Shown: positions 32,156 through 41,232, counted from the stretch's first letter. The stretch: DNA of 64,000 bases from Glycocaulis sp051859565 (GCF_051859565.1 NZ_JBHYFK010000009.1:1-64000); one strand, 5' to 3'. The notes: generated from the letters alone by a model not told the origin. Program-made: numbers and translations.

Positions 32156-33751
32156 CTATTCGGCCGGAATGGGGGTCATGCCGTCATCGGCAATCGCGGG
32201 CTTGTGGGTGGGGCGGCGCGCCACATCACCGCCCTTGCCCGCATAGGGGCCCTTGCGGATGAAGTGCAGCATCAGCATCACCTCGACCACGGCCAGCGCG
32301 CCATAGAGCGCGGTGAAGCCGGCAATGGTCATCCATATCTGCGTGGCGTTGAGGCTAGAGACGCCAAGGAAGGTGGGCAGCATACCCTCGATGATCCAGG
32401 GCTGGCGGCCATATTCGGCCAGCAGCCATCCCAGCTCCGCCGCGACCCATGGAAGCGGCAGGGAGAACAGCGCCACCCACAGGAACCAGCGCGTCTCGTG
32501 TTTTCGCATCGTGCAGAGCACAAAGGCGGTGCCGAAGAGAAGGATCATGTAGAGGCCGATCCCCGCCATGAAGCGGAAGGACCAGAACATGACCGGCACG
32601 TCGGGTATCGTGTCGAACGCAGCCTGCCTTATCTGGTCAGGCGTCGCGTCCCGCGGATCTGCCATATAGCGCTGCAGGAGCAGGCCATAACCAAGGTCGA
32701 ACTTGGTCTCCTCAAACTGCGTGCGCGCTTCAATATCATTCTCGTCGGCGCGCAGTCTTTGCAGGGCGTCATAGGCGCGTATGCCGTTCTCCACGCGCGT
32801 CTCGGCGATGGCGACGAGGGGCAGAATGCCCTGCACCTCCTGATCGAGCGAACGCGTGGCGATAAGGCCCAGCACCCAGGGCACATCCACCGCAAAATGC
32901 GTGGTCTGGTTTTCCACGTCCGGGAAGCCCACAAGGGTGAGCGGTGCGGGCGCCTCGTGCGTCTCCCACATCGCTTCAAGGGCGGCGAGCTTCATGCGCT
33001 GGTTGTGGGTGAGCGCGTAGCCGCTCTCATCGCCCAGCACCACGACCGAGAGCGAGCCCATCAGGCCGAACGCGGCCGCGACCGTCATCGAGCGCTTGGC
33101 AAAGCCGCGATGGCGGCGCTGCAGCAGGAACCAGGCCGAGATCGCCAGCACGAAGAGCGCGCCGGTGACATAGCCGGCCGCAACCGTGTGGACGAATTTG
33201 GCCTGCGCCACCGGATTGAAGAGCACGGCCATGAAGTCAACGACTTCCATGCGCATGGTCTCCGGATTGAATTCGGAGCCCACCGGGTTCTGCATCCAGC
33301 CATTGGCGATGAGAATCCACAGCGCGGAGAGATTGGTGCCGATGGCCATGAACCAGGTGACGGCCAGGTGCGCCTGCTTGCTCATCCGGTCCCAGCCGAA
33401 GAAGAACAGGCCCACGAGCGTCGCCTCGAGGAAGAAGGCCATCAGGCCTTCAATCGCCAGCGGCGCGCCGAACACATCGCCCACATAGTGGGAGTAGTAG
33501 GACCAGTTCATGCCGAACTGGAACTCCATCGTGATGCCGGTGGAAACGCCGAGCGCGAAATTGATGCCGAACAGCGCGCCCCAGAATTTCGTCATGTCTT
33601 TCCAGACCTGACGGCCGGTCATGACATAGACGCTCTCCATGATGGCGAGCATGAAGGCCAGGCCCAGCGTGAGCGGCACGAACAGGAAATGGTACATGGC
33701 TGTCAGCGCGAACTGCCAGCGTGATAGGTCGGCAACTTCCATGTCGATCAT
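32156..33751 (-). CDS. cydA: Cytochrome bd ubiquinol oxidase subunit I
   Basis: 531 residues; the ATG at 33751 has GGGGAG 8 bases upstream. It carries haems b558, b595 and d and the quinol site. His21 in SRWQFALTAMYHFLFVPLTLG is the haem ligand equivalent to His19 of E. coli; KFVHTVAAGYVTGA holds the second histidine; AEYGRQPWIIEGMLPT is the GRQPW signature. The length indicates a long Q-loop form. It heads cydABX. No CydCD assembly transporter is in the window, and no convincing FNR box was seen upstream. Confidence 0.95.
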   Translation of the reverse strand: MIDMEVADLSRWQFALTAMYHFLFVPLTLGLAFMLAIMESVYVMTGRQVWKDMTKFWGALFGINFALGVSTGITMEFQFGMNWSYYSHYVGDVFGAPLAIEGLMAFFLEATLVGLFFFGWDRMSKQAHLAVTWFMAIGTNLSALWILIANGWMQNPVGSEFNPETMRMEVVDFMAVLFNPVAQAKFVHTVAAGYVTGALFVLAISAWFLLQRRHRGFAKRSMTVAAAFGLMGSLSVVVLGDESGYALTHNQRMKLAALEAMWETHEAPAPLTLVGFPDVENQTTHFAVDVPWVLGLIATRSLDQEVQGILPLVAIAETRVENGIRAYDALQRLRADENDIEARTQFEETKFDLGYGLLLQRYMADPRDATPDQIRQAAFDTIPDVPVMFWSFRFMAGIGLYMILLFGTAFVLCTMRKHETRWFLWVALFSLPLPWVAAELGWLLAEYGRQPWIIEGMLPTFLGVSSLNATQIWMTIAGFTALYGALAVVEVMLMLHFIRKGPYAGKGGDVARRPTHKPAIADDGMTPIPAE

Positions 33752-34186
33752 GGAAAAACTCCCCGCAGCGAAACGAACAAACCGCTTCGGGAAATATCCC
33801 TAGCTGATTTGCGGACTTTTATCCCTATGCACGTTCGGGTTTTTTGTGGATAGCGCGCATTCTGACGCAGGGGGGGGTGACGCACGGGGGAGCGGCCGCG
33901 CTTACCGCTTCTCGTCATGCCCGCGCAGGCGGGCATCCAGAGATCGTAAGGCGAGGACAGCGCCAAGTGGCTCTGGGTTCCCGCCTGCGCGGGAACGACG
34001 AGAGTAAGGGAGATCCCCCTTCCACCCAAAAGCGGGACAGATTGCGGGGATAGATCGCTCCCTCTGACGCCCATCTGCCTGTGGCGGTTTTGCCACATGT
34101 GAAAATGGGCCTTCCGAACCTATGAATCGGGGGTGCGCGTACCCACGTTCGGGCGTTCAAACCTATAAAACGGGGCTTTCATACCC
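33752..34186. other. 435-base divergent intergenic region between cydA and gor
   Basis: No gene is supported here. It holds three structures: two direct copies of TATCCCTA (33795-33802 and 33820-33827, 25 bases apart) close to the cydA start, which could be regulator half-sites; a 90-base palindromic intergenic repeat (33912-34001); and two similar 16-mers (34117-34132 and 34160-34175, AACCTATgAAtCGGGG and AACCTATaAAaCGGGG) just before gor, 43 bases apart. CACGTTCGGG also occurs twice. Any of the short repeats could be protein-binding sites; none matches a consensus I can name. Confidence 0.6.
33912..34001. repeat. Palindromic intergenic repeat element with inverted ends
   Basis: Two 31-base arms (33912-33942 and 33971-34001) are inverted copies: TCGTC, then CCCGCGCAGGCGGG, then CCAGAG in both. 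The bases flanking the inner stem differ between arms but still pair (TG/CA in one, TT/AA in the other), so structure is conserved. This is the common type of proteobacterial intergenic palindrome, scattered in many genomes; it may be a non-autonomous mobile unit. Confidence 0.8.
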
Positions 34187-35575
34187 ATGGCCGATTTTGA
34201 CTATGATCTCTTCACCATCGGGGCCGGTTCAGGCGGGGTGAGGGCCTCGCGCCTGGTGGCCATGAAGGGGCATAAAGTGGCCGTGGCCGAAGAGCACCGG
34301 CCCGGCGGCACCTGCGTGATCCGCGGCTGCGTGCCGAAGAAGTTCATGGTCTATGCCTCTGGCTTCAAAAAGCAATTCGAGCTGGCGAAGGCTTATGGCT
34401 GGTCGGTGGAGGCGCCGCAATTTGACTGGCCTAAATTCCGCGATGCGATGAATGCGGAGGTGGACAGACTATCCGGCATCTATGCGAAGAATTTGGCCAA
34501 TGCGGGCGTGGAACTGATATCCGAGCGCGCCGAATTCATCGATGAGCACACACTGGAGCTCAAACCCAGCGGACGGCGGATAAGCGCAAAAACTATCCTC
34601 ATCGCAACAGGGGGAAGACCCAACGTGCATGAGGGGCTGGAGGGGTGCGAGCTGGCCATCACCTCCGACGAGCTCTTCCACCTCAAACGCCTGCCGAAAT
34701 CCATGGTGATCGCGGGCGGCGGCTATATCGCGTGCGAATTCGCGCAAGTGTTTGCGCAGATGGGCGTGGAGGTGACGCTGGTCTATCGCGGCGACATCGT
34801 TTTACGCGGGTTTGACGATGATGTGCGCGAGTTCGTCCATGAGGGGTTGAAAGCCTCCGGCGTGCGCGTGATCACGCACACCGTGTTTGAAAAGATCGCT
34901 GATAACGGCGATGGCACCAGGATAGTTCACCTGAAGAATGGCGATGAATGCCCTGTAGATGAAGTGGTTTTCGCGATTGGCCGCGATCCGCACACTAGCG
35001 GGCTGGGCCTGGAGAAGGCCGGCGTGGAAACCGGCGCGCGTGGCGTCGTGAAGGTCGATGAGTACTCGCGCACCAGCGTGCCGCACATCTATGCCGTGGG
35101 CGATGTGACCGACCGGGTGAATCTGACGCCGGTGGCCATCCGCGAGGCGATCTGCTTTGCCGAAACGGCATTCGGGGACAATCCAAGTGCCTATGATCAC
35201 AGCAATATCGCCAGCGCCGTCTTCACCCAGCCGCCTGTCGGCACGGTGGGTTTAAGCGAGGCGCAGGCCCGCGCCGAGTTTGGCGATATCGATGTTTATA
35301 AAAGCGTTTTCCGGCCGATGAAGGGCATGCTCGGGCCCAATCCCGACCGCATGCTGATGAAGATGATTGTGCAGCGCGGCACAGAAAGGGTTCTCGGCGT
35401 GCATATTGTGGGCGATGATGCGCCAGAGATCATTCAGGCCGTCGGCATTGCCGTGAAAGCCGGGCTGACCAAGGAACAGTTTGATGCCACCTGCGCGGTG
35501 CATCCAACCGTTGCCGAAGAGCTTGTAACCATGCGGGAAAAATGGATCCCGCCGGAATTGAAGGTGACGCCATGA
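34187..35575 (+). CDS. gor: Glutathione-disulfide reductase
   Basis: 462 residues. It reduces glutathione disulfide with NADPH to keep the cytosol reducing. It has the FAD-binding IGAGSGGVRASR, the redox-active disulfide Cys43/Cys48 in GGTCVIRGCVPKK, the NADPH Rossmann GGGYIACEFAQVFAQ followed by LVYRGDIVLRGFD (arginines that favour NADPH), and the C-terminal HPTVAEE with the catalytic His-Glu pair. It overlaps the DAHP synthase gene by 4 bases (ATGA), a tight coupling of unrelated functions. Confidence 0.95.
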   Translation: MADFDYDLFTIGAGSGGVRASRLVAMKGHKVAVAEEHRPGGTCVIRGCVPKKFMVYASGFKKQFELAKAYGWSVEAPQFDWPKFRDAMNAEVDRLSGIYAKNLANAGVELISERAEFIDEHTLELKPSGRRISAKTILIATGGRPNVHEGLEGCELAITSDELFHLKRLPKSMVIAGGGYIACEFAQVFAQMGVEVTLVYRGDIVLRGFDDDVREFVHEGLKASGVRVITHTVFEKIADNGDGTRIVHLKNGDECPVDEVVFAIGRDPHTSGLGLEKAGVETGARGVVKVDEYSRTSVPHIYAVGDVTDRVNLTPVAIREAICFAETAFGDNPSAYDHSNIASAVFTQPPVGTVGLSEAQARAEFGDIDVYKSVFRPMKGMLGPNPDRMLMKMIVQRGTERVLGVHIVGDDAPEIIQAVGIAVKAGLTKEQFDATCAVHPTVAEELVTMREKWIPPELKVTP

Positions 35576-36939
35576 GTGGATGGAATCCGTCTAGCTGGAG
35601 GACGAAAAAAGCCCTGCAGCTGCCGAACTATCCTGACGCGGCCGCGCTGGAGGCGGTCGAGGCGGAGCTGTCGCGCCGTCCGCCGCTGGTGTTTGCCGGC
35701 GAGATACGCCGCCTGCGCCGCCAGCTGGCCAATGTCGCCTCTGGCCAGGCTTTCCTGCTGCAGGGCGGGGATTGCGCGGAGAGTTTCAAGGAATTCTCCG
35801 CCGGTAATGTGAGGGATACATTCCGCGTGCTCTTGCAGATGGCGGTGGTGATGACCTTCGCCGCGGCAAAACCCGTGGTCAAAGTGGGGCGGATAGCCGG
35901 GCAGTTTTCCAAGCCGCGCTCGGCCGATACAGAAGTGATAGACGGCGTTGAGTTGCCGTCCTATCGCGGTGATTCCATTAATGATATGGCGTTCACGCCG
36001 GAGGGGCGCGTGCCTGATCCGCAGCGCCTTGTGCGGGCCTATGACCAGTCGGCTTCGACGCTCAATCTCCTGCGTGCCCTGGCCTCTGGCGGCTATGCCG
36101 ATCTGCACAATGTTCACCAGTGGACGCTGGATTTCCTGTCGGATAGTCCGGCCGGGGAGCGCTATCAGGAATATGCCGACCGCATCACCGAGGCATTGTC
36201 CTTCATGCGCGCCTGCGGGGTGACGGCCGATGCCGCGCCCTCGCTGGAAGGCGTTGATTTCTATACCTCTCACGAGGCGCTGCACCTGCCGTTTGAGGAG
36301 GCGATGACCCGGATGGAGACCCAGTCCGGGCGCTGGTACGGCACGTCTGCGCACCTGATCTGGATCGGGGATAGAACCCGCCAGCCGGACGGGGCGCATA
36401 TCGAATATTGCCGCGGTGTCGAGAACCCGATCGGGCTGAAGTGCGGGCCCACGCTCGACCCGGATGAACTCATTGAACTGATTGACCTTCTCAATCCGCG
36501 CAATGAGGCGGGCCGGCTGGTGCTCTATGCCCGTATGGGCGCTGGCAAGGTGGAGAAGGGCCTGCCGCCGCTGGTGCGCAAGGTCGTGGCCGAGGGCCGC
36601 AATGTCGTCTGGTCGTGCGATCCCATGCACGGCAATACGATCAAGGCTGGAAACGGTTATAAAACAAGGGCCTTCGACCACATCCTCTCCGAGCTGAGAA
36701 GCTTTATCGAGGTGGTGCGCAGCGAGGGCGCGGAGCCCGGCGGCGTCCATTTCGAGATGACCGGACAGGATGTGACCGAGTGCGTGGGCGGGGCAGGGCA
36801 TCTGTCGGAAGCCGACCTTTCCAGCCGCTATCACACGCATTGCGATCCGCGTCTGAATGCCGACCAAGCCCTTGAAATGGCATTCCAAATTGCGGATGCG
36901 CTCAAACCCGCTGCGGCCGTGCGCGAAGCGGCTGAATGA
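35572..36939 (+). CDS. Class II 3-deoxy-7-phosphoheptulonate (DAHP) synthase
   Basis: 455 residues from the ATG at 35572 that overlaps the gor stop. It condenses phosphoenolpyruvate and erythrose-4-phosphate, the first step of the shikimate pathway to aromatic amino acids. The plant-like class II signatures are clear: WNPSSWRTKKALQLPNYP, LLQGGDCAESF, KVGRIAGQFSKPRS, IWIGDRTRQPDGAHIEY, NPIGLKCGP and WSCDPMHGNTIKA. Metal-binding Cys and His residues lie in GGDCAES and DPMHGN. Confidence 0.95.
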   Translation: MSGWNPSSWRTKKALQLPNYPDAAALEAVEAELSRRPPLVFAGEIRRLRRQLANVASGQAFLLQGGDCAESFKEFSAGNVRDTFRVLLQMAVVMTFAAAKPVVKVGRIAGQFSKPRSADTEVIDGVELPSYRGDSINDMAFTPEGRVPDPQRLVRAYDQSASTLNLLRALASGGYADLHNVHQWTLDFLSDSPAGERYQEYADRITEALSFMRACGVTADAAPSLEGVDFYTSHEALHLPFEEAMTRMETQSGRWYGTSAHLIWIGDRTRQPDGAHIEYCRGVENPIGLKCGPTLDPDELIELIDLLNPRNEAGRLVLYARMGAGKVEKGLPPLVRKVVAEGRNVVWSCDPMHGNTIKAGNGYKTRAFDHILSELRSFIEVVRSEGAEPGGVHFEMTGQDVTECVGGAGHLSEADLSSRYHTHCDPRLNADQALEMAFQIADALKPAAAVREAAE

Positions 36940-36968
36940 TCGCTAACTAGCTAATATATATGCGTTGT

Positions 36969-37003
36969 CATGCGCCGCGCCTGCTTCATGGGCGTGGCGC
37001 ATG
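36969..37003 (+). terminator. Hairpin after the DAHP synthase gene
   Basis: CATGCGCC (36969-36976) pairs with GGCGCATG (36996-37003), extended inward by GCGCC against GGGCG. There is no T run, so it would be a Rho-dependent or processing hairpin rather than a standard terminator. Confidence 0.45.
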
Positions 37004-37103
37004 CTGCCGCCAGTTTCAACTGTCCACCCGGCTTGATCCCCGCCCCAGACCGGCTATGTGACGGTCCCGTGACACTTTGGTGACAGGGCGGGCGGACGTG
37101 ATC

Positions 37104-38405
37104 ATGAGCAGGGGCAGGGGATTGTTCGCGGCCGCCGCGATCTGGCTGTCCGGTGCCGCTGCTCACCCGCAGGCTCCTCAACCTTCTGTGGAATTGGAGT
37201 TTTCCGGCTCTGCGCGTGTACGCGCGGAAACGCTCGGCGCGCACTACCGGGCCGGGATGAACGGTTCGGACCAGCTGCTTTCAACTCAGCTTTTCCTGCG
37301 CGGCGAGGCCCGCCTGGAATCGGTTACGCTTGTCGGAGAACTCATTGATGCGCGCGGCTATCTTCAGGATGACGGCTCGGTCATTTCTTCGAGCGCCTAC
37401 AATGCGGCGGACATTTTCCAGCTGTATGCCGAAGCTCAGGTGTCGAGCCAACTTACTGCCAAAATTGGTAGATTTACGATGCCGCTCGGCTCGGGGCGCC
37501 TGTCCGACGCCAGCTCGTTCTCCAACATGCCAGCCAATTTTGAAGGTGTGCGGCTCCAGCTCGACATAGATGAAAACTGGCGGGCCATTGGCTTTTTCAC
37601 GGCGCCGGTGATCCGCGACCCGGCAGACCGGCAGGCACTGGCGGATAACCGCATGGGACTTGACTACGCGGACTGGCATACGCGGTTTTACGGCGCCCAT
37701 CTGTCGCGCAACGGCTTGCCACATGGCCTGCGGGCAGAGGCCTATGTCTTCGCGCTCGACGAGAATGGCGGCGCACGCCTGGTAACCCCGGGCGTGCGTC
37801 TGCGCCGCCCTCCGCAAGAGGGGCAGTACGACTTCGATGCCGAGCTAATGCTCCAGACCGGGCACACCATTATCGGCGCCACCCGCCGTGATGTCAGTGC
37901 AGCGGCGTTTCAGGCGAATACGGGCTATACGTTCGAACGCGAAAACCCGGTCCGCCTCTCGGCCCATCTCAGCTATGCCAGTGGTGACCGGCAGCGCAGC
38001 ACAAGCTGGAACCGCTTCGATCCGCTGTTCGGCGGACGCGGGTCTGATTACGGCCATACCGGCCTGTTCGGTCCAATAGCGCGGGAAAACCTCATCAGCT
38101 ACGGCGCGCGCGCCGAGTGGAGCAACGGGCCGGTACGCGCACGCCTCGTCGCCCATGATGTCTATCTTGCCTCACGGACAGATAGCTGGGAGCGTGCACG
38201 CCTGCGCGATGGTAGCGGCAATTCGGGTCGTCATATCGGCCAGGTGATCGATACGCGGGTCCAGTGGGACGCCGTTCCCGAGCGCCTGACGGTGGAGTGG
38301 GGCGCAGCGGCGCTCATCAAGGGCGACTTCGCCCGCCACGCGCCGGGCGCTCCTGATACTGGCAATTCACTATACAGCTATCTCTCTCTGAGCACACGTT
38401 TCTAA
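37104..38405 (+). CDS. Alginate-export-like outer-membrane porin, copy 1
   Basis: 433 residues from the ATG at 37104; a TTG at 37077 is in frame but less likely. A signal peptide (RGRGLFAAAAIWLSGAAAHPQA) precedes a predicted beta-barrel ending YLSLSTRF with C-terminal Phe, as in outer-membrane proteins. The repeated pattern of GELIDARGYL, NFEGVRLQL, DYADWHTRFYGAHLSR and WNRFDPLFGGRGSDYGHTGLFG fits the alginate-export (AlgE-like) barrel family. It is paralogous to the next gene. The transported substrate is unknown; other members take part in uptake or export of sugars, organic acids or metal complexes. Confidence 0.75.
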   Translation: MSRGRGLFAAAAIWLSGAAAHPQAPQPSVELEFSGSARVRAETLGAHYRAGMNGSDQLLSTQLFLRGEARLESVTLVGELIDARGYLQDDGSVISSSAYNAADIFQLYAEAQVSSQLTAKIGRFTMPLGSGRLSDASSFSNMPANFEGVRLQLDIDENWRAIGFFTAPVIRDPADRQALADNRMGLDYADWHTRFYGAHLSRNGLPHGLRAEAYVFALDENGGARLVTPGVRLRRPPQEGQYDFDAELMLQTGHTIIGATRRDVSAAAFQANTGYTFERENPVRLSAHLSYASGDRQRSTSWNRFDPLFGGRGSDYGHTGLFGPIARENLISYGARAEWSNGPVRARLVAHDVYLASRTDSWERARLRDGSGNSGRHIGQVIDTRVQWDAVPERLTVEWGAAALIKGDFARHAPGAPDTGNSLYSYLSLSTRF

Positions 38406-38411
38406 GCGCCA

Positions 38412-38464
38412 ACCGCCTGCCTGTGTTGAATAAACGGTCCGGATCGCAAGTGCTGGCAGGCGGT
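38412..38464 (+). repeat. Long-loop inverted repeat between the two porin genes
   Basis: A perfect 10-base pair of arms, ACCGCCTGCC (38412-38421) and GGCAGGCGGT (38455-38464), encloses 33 bases. It begins 7 bases after the first porin gene stops. It could attenuate read-through or stabilise the upstream mRNA. There is no T run. Confidence 0.45.
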
Positions 38465-38482
38465 GCTGCGCAAGATGATTAA

Positions 38483-38496
38483 TCGTGAAGTCACGA
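38483..38496. promoter_or_regulatory. Palindrome upstream of the second porin gene
   Basis: TCGTGA-AG-TCACGA, a perfect 6+6 inverted repeat with TTAA close on each side (38479-38482 and 38499-38502), 43 bases before the second porin start. It is well placed for a dimeric regulator. The regulator is not known. Confidence 0.45.
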
Positions 38497-38538
38497 ATTT
38501 AAGACCATATCGGCCCATCTTCCCCGTTGGAGCCCGAT

Positions 38539-39849
38539 ATGAAACGTCTTGTACTTTCGACCATTCTTTCGTCTGCGGCTGCCTTTGGCGTCGCGCCTGC
38601 CTTGCACGCCCAGGCCGGCGATGCAGAGGCTTCCCCTTTCACGCTCTCCGGTTCGGCGCGCATCCGCTATGAATCGATCAGCGACCTGTTTCGCGCAGGA
38701 GCAAACGGCTCTGACCAGATGCTCTCTACCCGCGTGCGCATCAAGGGCGAGTATGATGCCGGCCGCGTCGTTTTTGGCGGCGAGTTTCTGGACGCCCGTG
38801 CCTGGCTGACCGATAGCGGTTCGGTGATCCCTAACGGCAGTGTCAACGCGGCGGAGTTGCTTCAGGCTTATGTGCGCGTGCCCTTCGAGGGCGGTGAGTT
38901 TCAGGCCGGACGCTTCGTGATGAATGTCGGATCCGGCCGTCTGGCGACCGAGCAGGGCTTCCGCAACTCGCCGAACAATTTTGAAGGTGTGCGCGGGCGT
39001 TTCACCCCGGCGGAAAACTGGAGCGTCGAGGCATTTTTCACCGCGCCGGTGCGTATCGCGCCCGGAGACCGTAATGCGCTGGAAAACAACACGGCCCAGC
39101 TCGATGAAGCCGAGTGGGGCACCCATTTCTGGGGTGTTCATGCCACGCGTACCGGCTTGGCCGGCAATCTGCGGGCCGAAGCCTACCTGTTCGGCTTGAA
39201 TGAAGAAAACGGCGCCGATCTGCTCACTCCGGGATTCCGGATTTCCAGCCCGCGTGCTGCTGGCACCTACGATTTCGAGGTCGAGCTGATGGGCCAGTTC
39301 GGCGAGCAGCCGCAGGGCGCCAACACGCTGGACGTGCGCGCCTGGTCGGCCTTTGCAGCCCTTGGCTACAGCTTTGACGCGCCATGGCGTCCGCGTCTGT
39401 CAGGGCAGCTGGTCTATGTCAGCGGTGACAGCAATCCTTCGGACGGGGAGTGGAACCGCTTCAACACGCTGTTCGGCCAACGCCGTGGGGATTATGGCAC
39501 GACGGGCCTGTCCTTCACCCATTTCCGCGAAAATCTGATCGCGTTCGGTCCGCGCCTCGACCTGCGTGATGGTCCGGCAGCGATTACCCTGCAGGTGCAG
39601 GAATCCTATCTGGCTTCCGACACCGACCGCTGGCGTGTCGCAAACCTGCGCGATACCACCGGCCAGTCCGGCAGCCGTATCGGTACGCTCGCCGAAGCGC
39701 GCATGAGCTACTGGATCCGCCCCGACAGGCTGCAGATCGAAACGGGCGCCATGGTGCTTTTCCGTGGTGATTTTGCCAAAAACGCGCCTGGCGCGCCGAC
39801 CGGCGACAACCCGGTCTACGGCTATGTCATGCTGAGCGCACCGTTCTAG
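38539..39849 (+). CDS. Alginate-export-like outer-membrane porin, copy 2
   Basis: 436 residues from the ATG at 38539, with GGAG 8 bases upstream. It has a signal peptide (MKRLVLSTILSSAAAFGVAP, cleavage after LHAQA) and a barrel ending VMLSAPF. It shares with copy 1 the runs NGSDQ-LSTR/Q, FLDARAWL, NFEGVRG, LRAEAYLFGLNEENGA and GEWNRFNTLFGQRRGDYGTTGLS. The two genes therefore arose by tandem duplication and have since diverged. A strong terminator follows. Confidence 0.78.
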   Translation: MKRLVLSTILSSAAAFGVAPALHAQAGDAEASPFTLSGSARIRYESISDLFRAGANGSDQMLSTRVRIKGEYDAGRVVFGGEFLDARAWLTDSGSVIPNGSVNAAELLQAYVRVPFEGGEFQAGRFVMNVGSGRLATEQGFRNSPNNFEGVRGRFTPAENWSVEAFFTAPVRIAPGDRNALENNTAQLDEAEWGTHFWGVHATRTGLAGNLRAEAYLFGLNEENGADLLTPGFRISSPRAAGTYDFEVELMGQFGEQPQGANTLDVRAWSAFAALGYSFDAPWRPRLSGQLVYVSGDSNPSDGEWNRFNTLFGQRRGDYGTTGLSFTHFRENLIAFGPRLDLRDGPAAITLQVQESYLASDTDRWRVANLRDTTGQSGSRIGTLAEARMSYWIRPDRLQIETGAMVLFRGDFAKNAPGAPTGDNPVYGYVMLSAPF

Positions 39850-39874
39850 CCTGATCTTTCTCAGAGTGCGTATC

Positions 39875-39906
39875 AAGGCCCCGTCCCGGTCAGGACGGGG
39901 CCTTTT
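39875..39906 (+). terminator. Terminator between the porin and PepSY genes
   Basis: A 12-base-pair perfect stem (AAGGCCCCGTCC with GGACGGGGCCTT), a 6-base loop and TTTT. It sits between convergent genes and, with A-rich flank on the other side being weak, mainly serves the plus-strand porin gene. Confidence 0.9.
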
Positions 39907-39909
39907 CGT

Positions 39910-41232
39910 TCAGCGCTTCCGCTTGCGCCGCCGGGTGAATGTCAGCCCGGTCAGAGCCAGCGCTATCAGGGCGGCGATGACCGCCATCATCAGCGTGTCA
40001 CGCACATCGCGGCCCAGCGGGTTGGCGAACTGCCATTTGTGAAGCTGGTCAAAGCTGCGCCCCTCCAGTGCCGCAACCGGGCCTGCCTGTCCGGCCTGCG
40101 CGAGCAAACCATCTACCGGATCAGCGAACACCGGGCCGCCTTGTGTTTCCACCCGCCAGACCGGCAGGCGCTTGCTGGCAAAGCCGTAATCGCCATCGAA
40201 TCGGGTCTGCAGGGCGGTCACGCTGTTTGATGGCGCGTCCGCAAGGCGGAGCGCGCGGGCAGCATCATCAAGGGGCAGGTCCGTGCCGTCCCCGGCGAAA
40301 TAGCGCGCCTCATGGCCCTCTGCCGCGCGCCAGAGCCCGCCTTCAGTGTCCGCCGTGGCCGCCAGATGGGCAAAGCGCCCTTGCGGTACCTCATCAAGCC
40401 TGGTGGGCGCAAACAGGGCGGCGTCGGCGCGTTCGGCGGCAAATAGCGATGAGTTCACCCAGGCATGGAAAAGCCCCGATACAGGAAAGGCGAGGGCAGG
40501 CAGGGCGAGCGCCAGCCCGGCATAGCGGTGCCATCGGCGCAGCCCCTTTCCCTTTGCGGTAAACGTAAGGCTGATGCCTGCCAGCACCGTGCTGATGAAG
40601 ATCAGGGTGAGCGCGGTGATGATCAGCAGGCGTAAGGGCTCGACAGGTTTCAGGAAGGAGAGCGTGTGTACGCTCTGGAAGACACGCAGCATCACCCGGC
40701 GTGGCGCATTGGTGACCGCGGCCAGCCGGTCCGAGCCGGTATCGACATAGATGGTAAGCCGGTCTGACGTGTCGAACATCACCGCCGTGACCGGCAGGAG
40801 CCGGTTGATGGCCGGATAATCCACGTTGAAGGCTGTGATCTCCTCCACCTTGAGTACCGGCACATCGGGGAGGGCGGCGTAGTGGCGGGCGAGCGTGATG
40901 GCGTGCTCGCGCGCCGCTTCCGGTGCTGGTTCGCCGGTTGCGGCATTGAGGGCGAGGCGGGGCGTATGCGGATCAGTGCGCACTGACCAGTAGGCGCCGC
41001 TAGGCGAGGGCGCCAGCCGGATTTGCCGAGCCTCGGACGGCATGGCGGCGAGGGTGGAGGGGGCCGAAGCCCCCTCCGTTTCGATTTCCAGCGCGGGCGG
41101 CATCTGGATCGCGGCTCGCGGCGCGGTCCAGCTCATGATGGGATGGAGGAAGCCTGAAAGCCCCCACATCACCACGGCAAGAACCGCGAGTTGCGGCCCC
41201 GTCCGGTGCAGCCGCCGGACATCGATCCTCAT
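39910..41232 (-). CDS. PepSY-associated membrane protein (siderophore/metal reductase-like)
   Basis: 440 residues. Membrane helices are visible near 12-32 (PQLAVLAVVMWGLSGFLHPIM), about 200-225 (LRLLIITALTLIFISTVLAGISL), about 235-258 and 412-430 (TLMMAVIAALIALALTGLTF), with two periplasmic PepSY-like segments between. The N-terminal RRLHRTGPQLAVL and the late LHKWQF histidine are family features. Such proteins sit beside TonB-dependent receptors and are thought to reduce or process imported iron or copper complexes. It overlaps the receptor gene by 4 bases. Confidence 0.8.
   Translation of the reverse strand: MRIDVRRLHRTGPQLAVLAVVMWGLSGFLHPIMSWTAPRAAIQMPPALEIETEGASAPSTLAAMPSEARQIRLAPSPSGAYWSVRTDPHTPRLALNAATGEPAPEAAREHAITLARHYAALPDVPVLKVEEITAFNVDYPAINRLLPVTAVMFDTSDRLTIYVDTGSDRLAAVTNAPRRVMLRVFQSVHTLSFLKPVEPLRLLIITALTLIFISTVLAGISLTFTAKGKGLRRWHRYAGLALALPALAFPVSGLFHAWVNSSLFAAERADAALFAPTRLDEVPQGRFAHLAATADTEGGLWRAAEGHEARYFAGDGTDLPLDDAARALRLADAPSNSVTALQTRFDGDYGFASKRLPVWRVETQGGPVFADPVDGLLAQAGQAGPVAALEGRSFDQLHKWQFANPLGRDVRDTLMMAVIAALIALALTGLTFTRRRKRKR

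Noticed and set aside
31439..33724. Open frame of 761 codons opposite cydB and cydA
   Set aside because: Shadow of two well-supported oxidase genes. The composition (His, Arg, Gln-rich) is that of a reversed membrane protein, and no domain is visible.
33752..33850. Possible FNR/Anr box upstream of cydA
   Set aside because: No TTGAT-N4-ATCAA-like site with acceptable match was found; only the TATCCCTA direct repeats stand out.
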